Part shown: in pieces, positions 16,685 to 25,883 of the stretch
Layout: every line of letters starts with the position of its first letter
Numbering within the stretch: the first letter of the stretch is position 1
Origin: CAZPUS01 sp964589825
GTDB taxonomy: Bacteria; Fibrobacterota; Chitinivibrionia; Chitinivibrionales; WJKA01
Assembly (NCBI GenBank): GCA_964589825.1
Contig: CAZPUS010000003.1
Location: 75,314 to 139,313 of the forward strand
Length of the DNA stretch: 64,000 bases
Direction: 5' to 3'
Position numbers and translations under genes: made by a program
The notes under the pieces: model-generated
Databases searched by the model: none
Seen by the model: the letters and a program-made list of their open reading frames with translations, nothing else
What the model was told of the DNA's origin: nothing

Positions 16685-19498
16685 CTAAAAACGTGCGGAA
16701 AGCAGCTGCTCCATTTGTAAAAATTCCCAGGTATTCTTTTGGAGCACTTTCTGTTGATATGCACGATAATAGCGGCGGGCATCTTCTTTCAGCGTATCGA
16801 GACAGGCCTTATTGCCCATATGATAATAATAGCCGGATTCGTGTTCAAACCACAACGCCCTGTACATACGGGAAAATTCGTGGTTGTCAACAGAATCGAT
16901 ATAATAACGCGCAATGAGCCGGGGGCCGGGGAACGGGTGTGATGCACGGGCAACCTCGCGATATATTCTTTGTGCAACCTGAGCTGAATTGATATGTTCG
17001 TCCCGCAGCGAAAGCTCCCCCATCTTCAGCCGCGCACGCCATGCGAGCACTGCACTGTATCCACACTCGTTAAAAACCTTTTTATAGATAGTATGGGCGG
17101 ACCGATTATCGGCCGAATAGTCGTATATTTTTGCAAGTCTCATCCACGCCAGCCATTTAGACAGAGTATTTTCTTCCGAAACGACGCAATTGTTCAGGAT
17201 GTTTTTTGCCGTATCCACATTACGCAGCTGCAGGTGCGCATATGCAAGCTCGCTTTTTATCCCGATCGCCTCGCGCTCTTTTGCCTGAAAATAATGCAAA
17301 TACGAGCCTGCCCACTTGATAACTTCCTTATAACGCCCCGCATGATTGAACGCCTCAAGTACGCGGGGAACCAGATCGCTTATCACCGGATCGAATCTGA
17401 ATGTCACATTACTGTATTTCAGCACATCGATTAAAAGACGCGCTGCGCTGTCGGGATATTCAGCATAGAGGTACGAATGAATCCTGGCAGCAAAATCATC
17501 ATACGCCCCGTCGACCGCGTCGCTGCCGGAATACTTCCGGACAAGCCGGGAAAAAACCGTTTTTTCTTTTTCATACATGCCCTGCTTTGCATATACGATC
17601 TGTTTCATACGAAGCGCGTTCGCAAAATCATCCTTGCCGCTTTTGGGATTACGTGTCACTTTGTCAAGAACCTGCAATGCGGCATCGTATCGTTGAAGTC
17701 GCATATAGCATTCGGCCATTTTAATGAATATTTCCGGTGTTTTCTCATACCCCGGATGGTCTACGAAAATAGCATTGTATTCTTTGAGAGCCGCATTATA
17801 TTCTCCCCGTTCCTTAAAGCGGTCAGCCGCGAGCTCGGGTCCCGAAAGTGCCGGGATGGACGCACGATACACGCGGAGATTATCAAACATTGCGCCCTCT
17901 CCCGCACTAAAAAAGCCTATCCTGCTGTGCTCGCTACCCACCGGTGCATAACAGTCAACGATCCGGGCAATTTCTTTTCCATTGAGCCTCATTGTGATTC
18001 TCGCACCGCTTTTTCTTATATGCAGGTGATAAAAACTGCTTGTGGGCATCTTCAATCCATTAACCTGCCCGTACAACAATTCGCTACCCGGGCGGATAAT
18101 ACCACAGCGGGATGAACCATGATGATGTATCACGAAGCGATAGGCGCTGTCAGGTTCATTGCCATAAAGAAACAATCCCACATCATGAAAATTCTTTTTC
18201 GTACTTTTAATATGGCAGGTTATTTGAATATCCCGGGAAAATTGCTGCTGCAGACGAAAAAAACTTAAAGTCCCCGGTTTGGTTTTCGCGATCAGCTTAT
18301 TGTCCAGAAATCTCCATTCCGCCCCGCTCTGTGTCTCTTCGCCCTTAAAGCCTCTCCCGGAAGAATACCATCGGAAAGAAGAATCACCAACAGTGTCACT
18401 GGTAAAATCGTTTGAATAAATCAGCCGCCAATACGATTGTTCTTTTTTGCCCCGGGTATACATCATAACTCCCAACGCCAGAACAAACAGTAACACAATT
18501 ACCGAAGCACTTATTATCACACTATGCCGTTTATATAGATGCGAGGTTTTTTTAATAATGGACGGGGGCTTTGCCGTTACCGTCTCCCCCCGCTGATAAT
18601 GAAGCAGATCGGAACGGAATTCATCCATACTCTGATATCGTTTTTCCTTTTCTCCGTGTATGGCGCGCATGATAATCGCTTCTATATCCCTGGGAAGCCA
18701 CGGAACCAGTTTTCGCGGAGGGATGGGATTTGATTCTATTACATTCACTGCAGTCTGCTGTACACTGCGCTGGTCCAGATAGGGATTTTTAAACGTAGCC
18801 ATCTCATACAACATAATCCCCAGAGAGCAGACATCGCTGCGCTCATCCACCTCCTGGCCAAGCAGCCGTTCGGGTGCCATATAGGCGGGAGAGCCGATTA
18901 TTTCTCCCGTTCTTGTAATTGCGCTCTCCTCGTTCTCCATCGCTTTTGCAAGACCGAAATCGATCAATACCGGCTGAAGCCGATCGATCATAATGACATT
19001 GTTCAATTTCAGATCGCGGTGCACAATTTTCATATTGTGTGCATACGCAAGGGCGTCGGTCAGTTTTATGACGATTTCCACGACTTCAACCAGCTTGGGT
19101 TTCTCGAAGTTGAGGTAATAAAAAAGATTCTTACCTCTGAGATAATCCATCGCAAGATAATAAATATTATCCTGCATCGATACTTCATGGATACTGACGA
19201 TATTGGGATGATTGAGCTTGGCGACCGAATGTGCTTCGGATAGGAACCGATCCACAAAGCGCCTGTGTATCGTTATATTTGCGGGCAAAACCTTTAGCGC
19301 GACCTCTCGCTCGAGATCGGTCTGAAAGGCCTTATATACCACCGCCATGCCACCTCTGTCTATCTCCTCTATAATGCGATACTTGCCCAGCTGCTTGCCT
19401 ACCGGCAGAAACGTACGCTCTATTTTTGGTAATATGTTTTTAACCTCGAATTTGTTATCGGGGCTGGCATCTGGCTGGTTGCCGCTCATAAATTTCAA
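16685..19498 (-). CDS. Membrane Ser/Thr protein kinase with extracytoplasmic jelly-roll and TPR domains
   Basis: The 937-aa protein begins with a complete PknB-type kinase (about residues 40-300): glycine loop EEIDRGGMAVVY, catalytic Lys in VALKVL, HRDLKLNN, DFGLAK, and GSPAYMAPE. A membrane helix (about 330-347, IISASVIVLLFVLALGVMMY) separates it from the outside part. That part has a concanavalin/LamG-like jelly roll of about 190 residues (YSNDFTSDTVG to FDNLRVYRA). A long array of TPR-like helices (GEYNAALKEYNAIFVDHPG, RYDAALQVLDK and more) follows to the C-terminus. The outside region could sense a glycan or envelope protein complex. The gene stands alone; no phosphatase or FHA partner is adjacent. 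A second in-frame ATG at codon 4 is also possible. Confidence 0.92.
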   Translation of the reverse strand: MKFMSGNQPDASPDNKFEVKNILPKIERTFLPVGKQLGKYRIIEEIDRGGMAVVYKAFQTDLEREVALKVLPANITIHRRFVDRFLSEAHSVAKLNHPNIVSIHEVSMQDNIYYLAMDYLRGKNLFYYLNFEKPKLVEVVEIVIKLTDALAYAHNMKIVHRDLKLNNVIMIDRLQPVLIDFGLAKAMENEESAITRTGEIIGSPAYMAPERLLGQEVDERSDVCSLGIMLYEMATFKNPYLDQRSVQQTAVNVIESNPIPPRKLVPWLPRDIEAIIMRAIHGEKEKRYQSMDEFRSDLLHYQRGETVTAKPPSIIKKTSHLYKRHSVIISASVIVLLFVLALGVMMYTRGKKEQSYWRLIYSNDFTSDTVGDSSFRWYSSGRGFKGEETQSGAEWRFLDNKLIAKTKPGTLSFFRLQQQFSRDIQITCHIKSTKKNFHDVGLFLYGNEPDSAYRFVIHHHGSSRCGIIRPGSELLYGQVNGLKMPTSSFYHLHIRKSGARITMRLNGKEIARIVDCYAPVGSEHSRIGFFSAGEGAMFDNLRVYRASIPALSGPELAADRFKERGEYNAALKEYNAIFVDHPGYEKTPEIFIKMAECYMRLQRYDAALQVLDKVTRNPKSGKDDFANALRMKQIVYAKQGMYEKEKTVFSRLVRKYSGSDAVDGAYDDFAARIHSYLYAEYPDSAARLLIDVLKYSNVTFRFDPVISDLVPRVLEAFNHAGRYKEVIKWAGSYLHYFQAKEREAIGIKSELAYAHLQLRNVDTAKNILNNCVVSEENTLSKWLAWMRLAKIYDYSADNRSAHTIYKKVFNECGYSAVLAWRARLKMGELSLRDEHINSAQVAQRIYREVARASHPFPGPRLIARYYIDSVDNHEFSRMYRALWFEHESGYYYHMGNKACLDTLKEDARRYYRAYQQKVLQKNTWEFLQMEQLLSARF

Positions 19499-19597
19499 AT
19501 CGCTTTTTGAATGAACGCATGAATCATTCTCTCGTGTATCAGGCTACATTGTAATGATATCATAGTGTACCCGATTGTGCAACCCGCTGCCATAAAT

Positions 19598-19628
19598 AAA
19601 AAAGGAAGCCGAAACGGCTTCCTTTTTT
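19598..19628 (-). terminator. Intrinsic terminator after flagellin
   Basis: GGAAGCCG (19604-19611), loop AAA, CGGCTTCC (19615-19622), flanked by six A on the left and six T on the right. It works in either direction, and lies about 40 nt beyond the flagellin stop codon and upstream of the kinase gene start. Confidence 0.9.
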
Positions 19629-19667
19629 GTACTGACTGCAGATACGGTATATCTCTTATCCGGAGAA

Positions 19668-20513
19668 TTAACCCTGTAACAGACCAAGTACGCTCTGCGG
19701 CACCATATTCGCCTGTGACAGCATGGAGGTACCCGACTGCTGCAGGATCTGGTGCTTGGTGAATCGTGAGCTTTCATTCGCAAAATCAACGTCACGAATG
19801 TGAGATTCTGCTGCAGCCTGATTGGTGTTTGACACGTGCAGGTTGTTCACGGTATGCTCGAGACGGTTTACGAATGCACCAGTGTCGGCACGCATCGAGT
19901 TGACACTGTCAATCGCAGAATCGAGAGTCGAAATCGCACTCACTGCATCCGACTGCGTGCTGATTGTCGCCGCGTCGATTCCAAGTGCACTGGAGCCCAG
20001 AGTATCGATGGAAATCGTGATACTGTCGATACCGACCTGGTTATTCGCGTCAACCCAGAGAATAGAGCCACTGTCGACCGCACCGAAGCGCCCGCCATTA
20101 CTCGAAATCAGTTCCATACCGTTGTAGTTGGTTACACGGGAGATACGGGATATTTCACGGTCCAGAGACTGAAATTCCTGGTCAACATACGCACGCTCCG
20201 TAGAGGTAAGCGTATCATTGGAAGACTGGATAGCCAGCTCTCTCATACGCTGCAGTACTGCGGAAATTTCATTCGCCGCACCCTCGGCGATCTGCAGAGC
20301 CGCGATTCCGTCCTGTGCATTACGTTTAGCCTGATTGGTACCATTTACCTGTGTACGCAGGTTCTCGGACACACCGAGTCCCGCCGCGTCGTCACTTGCA
20401 CGATTGATACGAAGACCTGTGGAGAGACGTTCGAGCGAAGTTTTCATCGAACGATTTGTTCTGTACAGCGCCGTCTGGGTAACCATTGAGGAAATATTGT
20501 GATTAATGCGCAT
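19668..20513 (-). CDS. fliC: Flagellin
   Basis: This is the subunit of the flagellar filament. The 281-aa protein has the two conserved ends: N-terminal MRINHNISSM, LSTGLRINRASDDAAGL, and the C-terminal coiled coil ending SMLSQANMVPQSVLGLLQ. The variable central domain is very short (about 60 residues), so the filament surface is minimal. The second of two adjacent ATG codons is chosen because AAGGAGG is 6 nt upstream of it. A sigma-28-like promoter (20696-20723) and a strong terminator frame the gene, so it is a single-gene transcript. No other flagellar gene is in the window. Confidence 0.97.
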   Translation of the reverse strand: MRINHNISSMVTQTALYRTNRSMKTSLERLSTGLRINRASDDAAGLGVSENLRTQVNGTNQAKRNAQDGIAALQIAEGAANEISAVLQRMRELAIQSSNDTLTSTERAYVDQEFQSLDREISRISRVTNYNGMELISSNGGRFGAVDSGSILWVDANNQVGIDSITISIDTLGSSALGIDAATISTQSDAVSAISTLDSAIDSVNSMRADTGAFVNRLEHTVNNLHVSNTNQAAAESHIRDVDFANESSRFTKHQILQQSGTSMLSQANMVPQSVLGLLQG

Positions 20514-20695
20514 CATCTACCTCCTTGTAAATGTGAAAAATGAATTCCTCTCTGCACGCATCCATGCGTGCATTCCCCCCTTACCTTTTCCCGGTCCCGC
20601 CGTTACCTTTTCGCTCGTTTTGTCTGACTCCTCCTTCCGTCCTGTAAAGAGTTTGAATTGATTCGTTTTTTTTCTTCTCTCGACTTCATTCATAT

Positions 20696-20723
20696 TTATC
20701 GGCCTGGTATATCGGCGACTTTA
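20696..20723 (-). promoter_or_regulatory. Sigma-28 (FliA)-type promoter for flagellin
   Basis: On the minus strand, TAAAGTCG (20716-20723) is followed by 12 nt and a perfect GCCGATAA (20696-20703). The sigma-28 consensus is TAAAGTTT-N11-GCCGATAA, so only two -35 bases and one spacer base differ. It implies a 5' leader of about 175 nt. Confidence 0.75.
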
Positions 20724-20724
20724 A

Positions 20725-20752
20725 CCTGAACTGAGCAATTGTGTTGATGCAA
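20725..20752 (+). repeat. Partial left end of the dispersed intergenic element
   Basis: CCTGAACTGAGCAATTG followed by TTGATG matches the left end of the three full elements (25634, 30006, 45091), but the right half is absent. It directly abuts the flagellin promoter. It could be a remnant of an element. Confidence 0.4.
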
Positions 20753-20780
20753 GATCACGATACAGTAAATTCCCTGCCAC

Positions 20781-20810
20781 AAAAAAAAGCCGGCGCAATA
20801 ATGCGCCGGC
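20781..20810 (-). terminator. Intrinsic terminator after cysC
   Basis: GCCGGCGCA (20789-20797), 4-nt loop, TGCGCCGGC (20802-20810), preceded on the plus strand by eight A, which is a U-tract for minus-strand transcripts. It lies about 55 nt after the cysC stop codon. Confidence 0.9.
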
Positions 20811-20866
20811 CGCATACTCATCATTTACACCTCTACACCCGGAATTACGTATTAAAGATTTGCCTT

Positions 20867-21478
20867 TTACTTTTTCGCAATCACGCCCTTCTCCTCCAGG
20901 TGATGCAGTACCTGCTGCGCGCATTCCTGCACAGGTGCGGCAGCGGTATCGATCACCAGCTCGGGCGAATTCGGCTCTTCGTAGGGGGCGGAAACACCGG
21001 TAAACTCCTTGATTTCTCCTGCAAGCGCTTTTTTGTAAAGCCCTTTGGGGTCGCGCTCCTTGCAGGTCTCGACATCCGCTTTTACATAAATTTCCATGAA
21101 GTCACCCGGATCGAGCAACGCACGTGCGGCATCACGATCTTTACGATACGGCGAAATAAAGGAGGTGAGTACCACCATGCCGGCATCGGCGAAAAGCCCG
21201 GCCACTTCACCGATACGCCGTATATTTTCGGTGCGGTCTTCGGGGGAGAAGCCAAGATTTTTGTTCAGCCCGTGTCTGATATTATCTCCATCAAGACTGT
21301 AGACTTTAACCCCTCTGTCAAACAGCAGATGTTCGACTTCTACGGCTATTGTCGATTTACCGCTGCCCGAAAGGCCGGTAAACCACAGCACCACACCCTT
21401 ATGATTGTTTTGTTTTTCCCGTTCCTGCTTGCTTACCCGACTCTGATGCCACGTAATATTGGTCGCTTTCTGCTCCAT
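20867..21478 (-). CDS. cysC: Adenylylsulfate (APS) kinase
   Basis: CysC phosphorylates adenosine 5'-phosphosulfate to PAPS. The 203-aa protein has the P-loop GLSGSGKST, the APS-binding DGDNIRHGLN segment, the FISPYRKDR stretch, and DPKGLYKKA, all family hallmarks. Its ATG directly follows the sat stop codon, and its ribosome site (GAGGAG) lies inside the end of sat, so both are coupled. The pair produces PAPS for sulfate assimilation or sulfation of surface molecules. No reductase gene is next to it. Confidence 0.97.
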   Translation of the reverse strand: MEQKATNITWHQSRVSKQEREKQNNHKGVVLWFTGLSGSGKSTIAVEVEHLLFDRGVKVYSLDGDNIRHGLNKNLGFSPEDRTENIRRIGEVAGLFADAGMVVLTSFISPYRKDRDAARALLDPGDFMEIYVKADVETCKERDPKGLYKKALAGEIKEFTGVSAPYEEPNSPELVIDTAAAPVQECAQQVLHHLEEKGVIAKK

Positions 21479-22624
21479 TTACTTCTCCTCGTTTTGAATC
21501 CAGGTTTTAAGTACGTCGGATACTTCCTTACGTGTAAACTCGTCCGGCAGATCTTCATTGTTACGCAGTTTTTCACGAACCTTTGTACCACTGAGAAACA
21601 CATGGCAGCTTTTGTCGTGGGGACACGTCTTTGCAGTAACCATCTGTTCACATCTGGTACAGAAGAATGCATGTTCGAACTTGAGCGGGGTAATCTCGAG
21701 CGCACCGTCTTCGAGCTCGTTGAAAATCAGCTGGGCATCGTAGGTACCGTAGTAATTGCCCACACCTGCATGGTCACGTCCGATAATCAAATGCGAAATC
21801 CCGTAATTCTGACGAATGATGGCATGATGTATCGCTTCACGGGGACCGGCATAGCGCATTGCCATAGGAAGGATGTTCAGCAATACCCGTTCGGCATTGT
21901 AGTAATGCTCGATGATGGTTTTATAACAATCCATACGGGTCTTTGCCGGTATATCACCCGGTTTGATCTCCCCTACGATGGGATGAATCATAAGCCCGTC
22001 AACCATCTCGAGTGCGACCTTTGTCAGGTATTCGTGCGCACGATGGATCGGATTACGCGTCTGAAACGCGGCAATGGTATCCCAGCCTTTTTCGTTAAAA
22101 TAGTCGCGTGTCTGCTTTGGGGTCAGAAAATTCTCGGGGAAGCCGGTATCTATATTTTCCAGTACGATCGATACATCACCGGCTACCGCGTATTTACCCT
22201 CTTCGAAAATCTTTTTCACACCGGCGTGTTCCTGGTCCGAGGTGCGATACACATGCATGGCTTCTTTTTCCAGATCGCGCTGGAAATGCTCCGTTACGGT
22301 GCAGATGCCAACCGTGGTGCCGTCACGTCCGGTAAGACGGATTGTATGTCCCGACTCGATCTCCTCATACTGCTGCGGGGTCACCGAAAGCACGATCGGT
22401 ACGGCAAAAAGCGTCCCGTTGTCGAGTTTCATCTCGTTTACCACGCGTTCATAATCGGCCTGTCCCATAAACCCTTTCAGGGGTGAAAACCCGCCGATAC
22501 CGATCATGAGTGCATCGAACAACTGACGATCCGAAAGCATCAGGGTATGCTGTACCTGCTGCGCTTCCGCCTCCGGCGCCTTTATCAGACGCTCCACTAC
22601 GGTGCCGCCATGGGGTTTGACCAT
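21479..22624 (-). CDS. sat: Sulfate adenylyltransferase (ATP sulfurylase), single-chain type
   Basis: Sat makes APS from ATP and sulfate. At 381 aa it is the homo-oligomeric type, unrelated to CysDN. Motifs are QTRNPIHRAHEYL (nucleotide-binding HxxH), GRDHAGVG, and the C-terminal zinc-type cysteines in FFCTRCEQMVTAKTCPHD. AAAGGAG precedes the ATG by 7 nt. It forms an operon with cysC ending in the terminator at 20781-20810. Confidence 0.97.
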   Translation of the reverse strand: MVKPHGGTVVERLIKAPEAEAQQVQHTLMLSDRQLFDALMIGIGGFSPLKGFMGQADYERVVNEMKLDNGTLFAVPIVLSVTPQQYEEIESGHTIRLTGRDGTTVGICTVTEHFQRDLEKEAMHVYRTSDQEHAGVKKIFEEGKYAVAGDVSIVLENIDTGFPENFLTPKQTRDYFNEKGWDTIAAFQTRNPIHRAHEYLTKVALEMVDGLMIHPIVGEIKPGDIPAKTRMDCYKTIIEHYYNAERVLLNILPMAMRYAGPREAIHHAIIRQNYGISHLIIGRDHAGVGNYYGTYDAQLIFNELEDGALEITPLKFEHAFFCTRCEQMVTAKTCPHDKSCHVFLSGTKVREKLRNNEDLPDEFTRKEVSDVLKTWIQNEEK

Positions 22625-22789
22625 TACGCCACTCCTTTTTTTAAACTTTTGGAAAAACTATAATATGCGAAACGTGCAAAAACTCATAAAATAATTTATA
22701 GACACACACGTGCGGGACTAAAGATGATATGGGGAAGACCCTGCAAGGCCAACAACACAAATGAGGTGTTTGCCAACTGTACCCTTAGC

Positions 22790-22825
22790 GCCTGCCGGCA
22801 GGCTCTGATGTGTGCTGAGCTCAGC
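22790..22825. other. Two adjacent perfect palindromes between sat and moxR
   Basis: GCCTGCCGGCAGGC (22790-22803) and GCTGAGCTCAGC (22814-22825) lie 10 nt apart, the second covering the moxR stop codon. Neither has a convincing U-run, so they may be weak transcription barriers or protein-binding sites. The rest of 22625-22789 shows nothing clear. Confidence 0.4.
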
Positions 22826-23810
22826 ATTTTTCAATAATACGGCGTATCAATTCCCGGGAGTCCACCCGTTCGGTCTCTGCATTAAAAGAGCGTACCAGTC
22901 GATGCATGAGAACCGGATACGCGGCACGCTGCACGTCCGCCACATCGGCACTCATGCGTCCCTGCAAAGATGCATAGGCGCGCGCCGCGCACAAAAGATA
23001 CTGGGAAGCTCTGGGCCCCGCCCCCCACATCAGATAGCTTTGTACCTCCTGCGGACAGATCTCTTCGGATGGACGTGTCATCCGAACGAGACGAACCGCG
23101 TATTCGACCACGGAATCGGCCAGGGGTATACGCCGGATAAGCTGCTGGTACGTAAGGAGTGTCCGGGCATCCAGCTGTGCACTGACCTGTTCACTGTTAT
23201 ATTCACCGAACGTACGCGCAATCCTTACTTCTTCTTCCCAGGAAGGATAATCGAGTTCAATGGAAAATTCGAATCGGTCCTGCTGCGCTTCGGGAAGCGG
23301 ATATGTCCCTTCCTGCTCGATCGGATTCTGCGTTGCCAGTATCCAGAACGGGCGTGGCAGCGGATAGGTAGTGCCGGATGCGGTCACCTCGTACTCCTGC
23401 ATTGCCTGCAGCAGCGCCGACTGTGTTTTCGGAGGAGCCCTGTTTATCTCATCAGCCAACACAATATTCGAAAAAACCGGTCCTTTGATAAACTGAAAGG
23501 CGCGCGTACCGCTGTGCTTGTCTTCGTAAAGCACATCCGCACCCGTAATATCTGCCGGCATTAAATCGGGCGTAAACTGTATCCGGTTGAAATCGAGATC
23601 GAGCGTCCCCGCCAGTGTTCGTACCATCATGGTTTTTGCCAGTCCGGGGACCCCGACAAGAAGCGCATGGCCACCCGAAAAAAAGCATGCCAGCAGATCA
23701 TCGAGTACACGGTGCTGTCCCACGATGACTGTAGACAATTCGCGTTTTACCCGGCCAACACCTTCCTGCATCTGCTCCAGAAGGGCGACATCATCGGAGG
23801 GTCCGTCCAT
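22821..23810 (-). CDS. MoxR-family AAA ATPase
   Basis: The 329-aa AAA+ ATPase is of the MoxR/RavA class, which acts as a chaperone for maturation of metal or VWA-domain proteins. Walker A is GVPGLAKTMM (GxxGxAKT with Ala for Gly/Ser, usual in MoxR), Walker B is IVLADEINRAPPKTQ, and the sensor-1 region is FWILATQNPIEQEGTYPLPEAQ. The usual partners (DUF58 and VWA proteins) are not adjacent here. It stands 137 nt downstream of an ABC-2 permease on the same strand. Confidence 0.93.
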   Translation of the reverse strand: MDGPSDDVALLEQMQEGVGRVKRELSTVIVGQHRVLDDLLACFFSGGHALLVGVPGLAKTMMVRTLAGTLDLDFNRIQFTPDLMPADITGADVLYEDKHSGTRAFQFIKGPVFSNIVLADEINRAPPKTQSALLQAMQEYEVTASGTTYPLPRPFWILATQNPIEQEGTYPLPEAQQDRFEFSIELDYPSWEEEVRIARTFGEYNSEQVSAQLDARTLLTYQQLIRRIPLADSVVEYAVRLVRMTRPSEEICPQEVQSYLMWGAGPRASQYLLCAARAYASLQGRMSADVADVQRAAYPVLMHRLVRSFNAETERVDSRELIRRIIEKC

Positions 23811-23947
23811 ACATCCGCCTTGGTTAGTCGTGAATCAGAACAACAGAGACCACCTGCTCAGCTGAGGTCTCATGCGTCACAAAAATAAAAAAGGGCCACC
23901 TCCGCATTCCCGCCCCGAAGACAAACCGCCACACCTGTGCTGATGCA

Positions 23948-24625
23948 TCACTCTTCCGGGGGCGAGAGAATCCGTTCGCTGTGAAAAATATGCAACGCCC
24001 ACCTGCAGAAAAGCAGCCCTATCAGTATACACGCTATCTCTATGATCCACAGCGGTATATGCACCAGGGTAAACAGCATAACAAGTAACGATACAATCCC
24101 GAGATTGATAAAATGCATGAGCCGTGGATTGGAAAGAAACGTAGAGAGTGCCGCATCAGCGCTTGCGGAGAGAAATGCCGCGCTTAAAAAGAGCGTACTC
24201 CCGCGGATAACATAGGCCGTTGAATGAGTGTGGCGCATCCCGAGTGCATGCAGCCCGACATAGGTAATTAATGAAGAAAAAATACCTGCTGCAGCTACCA
24301 TAGTGAAAACAAATAGAATCTTTCCTCCAAGAATCTGCCCTCTCGACACTCCGGAAAGAAACAGCATCTCGAGCCTTCCACCGATACGTTCGAAAATAAA
24401 AACCCTGTTCGCAAAATTCCCGGTAAGCACCACCGAAAAGAGAGTCCACCATATATAGCGAAGGAAGAACTCATTCGAAAAAAAATTCGTAATACAAACC
24501 CCGGAGTAAAGAACCACAACCAGCCCAAAGGCGAAATGAACCGTCACATTGCTGCGGCGAAACGCACGCCATTCTTTCGATAGTACTATACCTGTTGCCC
24601 TGATTGTTCGATTCCTGTGTTCCAT
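23948..24625 (-). CDS. ABC-2-type transporter permease
   Basis: The 225-aa protein has six hydrophobic segments: about 28-48, 57-77, 100-125, 140-160, 172-190 and 193-212. The cytoplasmic ERIGGRLEMLFLSGVSRGQILGGKIL segment is the ABC-2 coupling region. It overlaps the ATPase gene upstream (one shared base at 24625) and surely pairs with it. The substrate cannot be told from sequence; an export role is typical of ABC-2 systems. Confidence 0.85.
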   Translation of the reverse strand: MEHRNRTIRATGIVLSKEWRAFRRSNVTVHFAFGLVVVLYSGVCITNFFSNEFFLRYIWWTLFSVVLTGNFANRVFIFERIGGRLEMLFLSGVSRGQILGGKILFVFTMVAAAGIFSSLITYVGLHALGMRHTHSTAYVIRGSTLFLSAAFLSASADAALSTFLSNPRLMHFINLGIVSLLVMLFTLVHIPLWIIEIACILIGLLFCRWALHIFHSERILSPPEE

Positions 24626-25524
24626 TATCGTATCCTCGATGCTATTGCCTGATCAACAGGCTTGACCTGTGTGATTCCGATGCCGTGCTCCACAAGCACC
24701 TTTACGCCATGGGGAATTTGCTGCGCGGGATTGTGTACACGAATACGCCATTCATTATTCGGATGCCGCACCGGGACATCCTCGCTTATCTGCTGCAGAA
24801 ACCCGGAAATGTCCGTGTCTGTGGATACACGTATCATCCACTGTTGAGTCTTGTCGGGAAAAAAAACACGCTCTTCGGCATTGTGCAACAGACCGTTTTC
24901 AAGTACCACGATACGATCGCATACTTTTTCAATCACCTCGCTTCGATGAGAACTTATCACTATTGTTTTTCCCTGCGTGCGTTTGGTAAGAATCAACTCA
25001 CGTATCCGTTCGTATTCATTTACATCGAGCGATCGAAACGGTTCGTCGAGTATGCACACCTGCGGATCGCTCACGAATGCCCTGCACAAACTGCATAGTG
25101 TCTTCTGGCCGGCCGAAAGATACTGCGCCTTTTTCTCCATTACCCGGGAAGAAACTCCTTTCCAGAAGCGGGAAAAATATGCCGCATACGCGTCGTCGGA
25201 TACCGACTTTGCCTGCGCCCAGAATTCGACATTTTCCCTGAACGTCAAATTACGAATAAGCCCCGGCTCTTCGAGTACCGCACCGACTTGTTCGTATAAA
25301 TGCGCACGGTGCTGCCAGGGATTTTCTCCGAAGAGCGATACAGTCCCGTCGTCTGCACGCAACAGCCCCAGCATAATACGTATCAGTGTCGACTTGCCTG
25401 CGCCATTGAGTCCTGACAACCCGGTGACTTCACCCGGGTGAAGCTGAAGAGAAAGCCCCGCAAGTACCCGGTGGGATCCAAACGACTTTTGTATGTGTTC
25501 CATTGTCACAGGAATCGTACTCAT
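24625..25524 (-). CDS. ABC transporter ATP-binding protein
   Basis: The 299-aa protein has a full nucleotide-binding domain in residues 1-215: Walker A SGLNGAGKST, Q-loop, signature YLSAGQKTL (Ala in place of the first Gly of LSGGQ), Walker B VCILDEPFRSLD, and H-loop VISSHR. About 80 extra C-terminal residues form an unassigned domain. It is the partner of the ABC-2 permease that follows. The divergent ispH gene starts 507 nt away, and a dispersed element (25634-25792) lies between. Confidence 0.93.
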   Translation of the reverse strand: MSTIPVTMEHIQKSFGSHRVLAGLSLQLHPGEVTGLSGLNGAGKSTLIRIMLGLLRADDGTVSLFGENPWQHRAHLYEQVGAVLEEPGLIRNLTFRENVEFWAQAKSVSDDAYAAYFSRFWKGVSSRVMEKKAQYLSAGQKTLCSLCRAFVSDPQVCILDEPFRSLDVNEYERIRELILTKRTQGKTIVISSHRSEVIEKVCDRIVVLENGLLHNAEERVFFPDKTQQWMIRVSTDTDISGFLQQISEDVPVRHPNNEWRIRVHNPAQQIPHGVKVLVEHGIGITQVKPVDQAIASRIR

Positions 25525-25633
25525 TACTTCCCTTTTTCAGTTTTTTTTCATTTTCCAAAGGTGAACAATACCATCGGGACTTGCTGCATCCACTCTCCTA
25601 TGTCGCATATGCACAGAAAATATACTATTCTCT

Positions 25634-25792
25634 CCTGAACTAAACGATCACTTTGATGAACGCCGAAGCAAGCCGTGCTTTTTCGAGTTCCTGATCATGA
25701 TTAATCGACCTCACATATTGGCATATCATTTCCGGGAATACAAACGCAGTAATAATGGCAGCGCATTTCGCGAATACGTCATTCAGTACAGG
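25634..25792 (+). repeat. Dispersed intergenic element, copy A (about 159 bp)
   Basis: The element begins CCTGAACTAAACGATCA-CTTTGATGAA, continues with CCGTGCT about 40 nt in, and ends TTTCGCGAATACG...CAGTACAGG. The same left end, CCGTGCT core, and TTCGCGAA-type right end occur in copies B and C. The termini form imperfect inverted repeats (weakest in this copy). It sits between the divergent ABC ATPase and ispH genes. Confidence 0.7.
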
Positions 25793-25883
25793 ATTCTCCG
25801 TATGCGCAAAAAAATCTTATTTTTATACGTGTCAATGTCCTATTTGCTTTGCTCCATCTTTATTCAGTGACACAACGTATTTT

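Noticed and set aside
20741..22486. 581-codon plus-strand open frame
   Set aside because: It lies opposite sat and cysC, whose products match known families over their full lengths; the frame arises from codon bias of those genes.
23845..23875. Inverted GAGACC/GGTCTC sequence between the ABC permease and moxR
   Set aside because: Only a 6-bp stem with an inner CTCAGCTGAG palindrome and no U-run; too weak to name.
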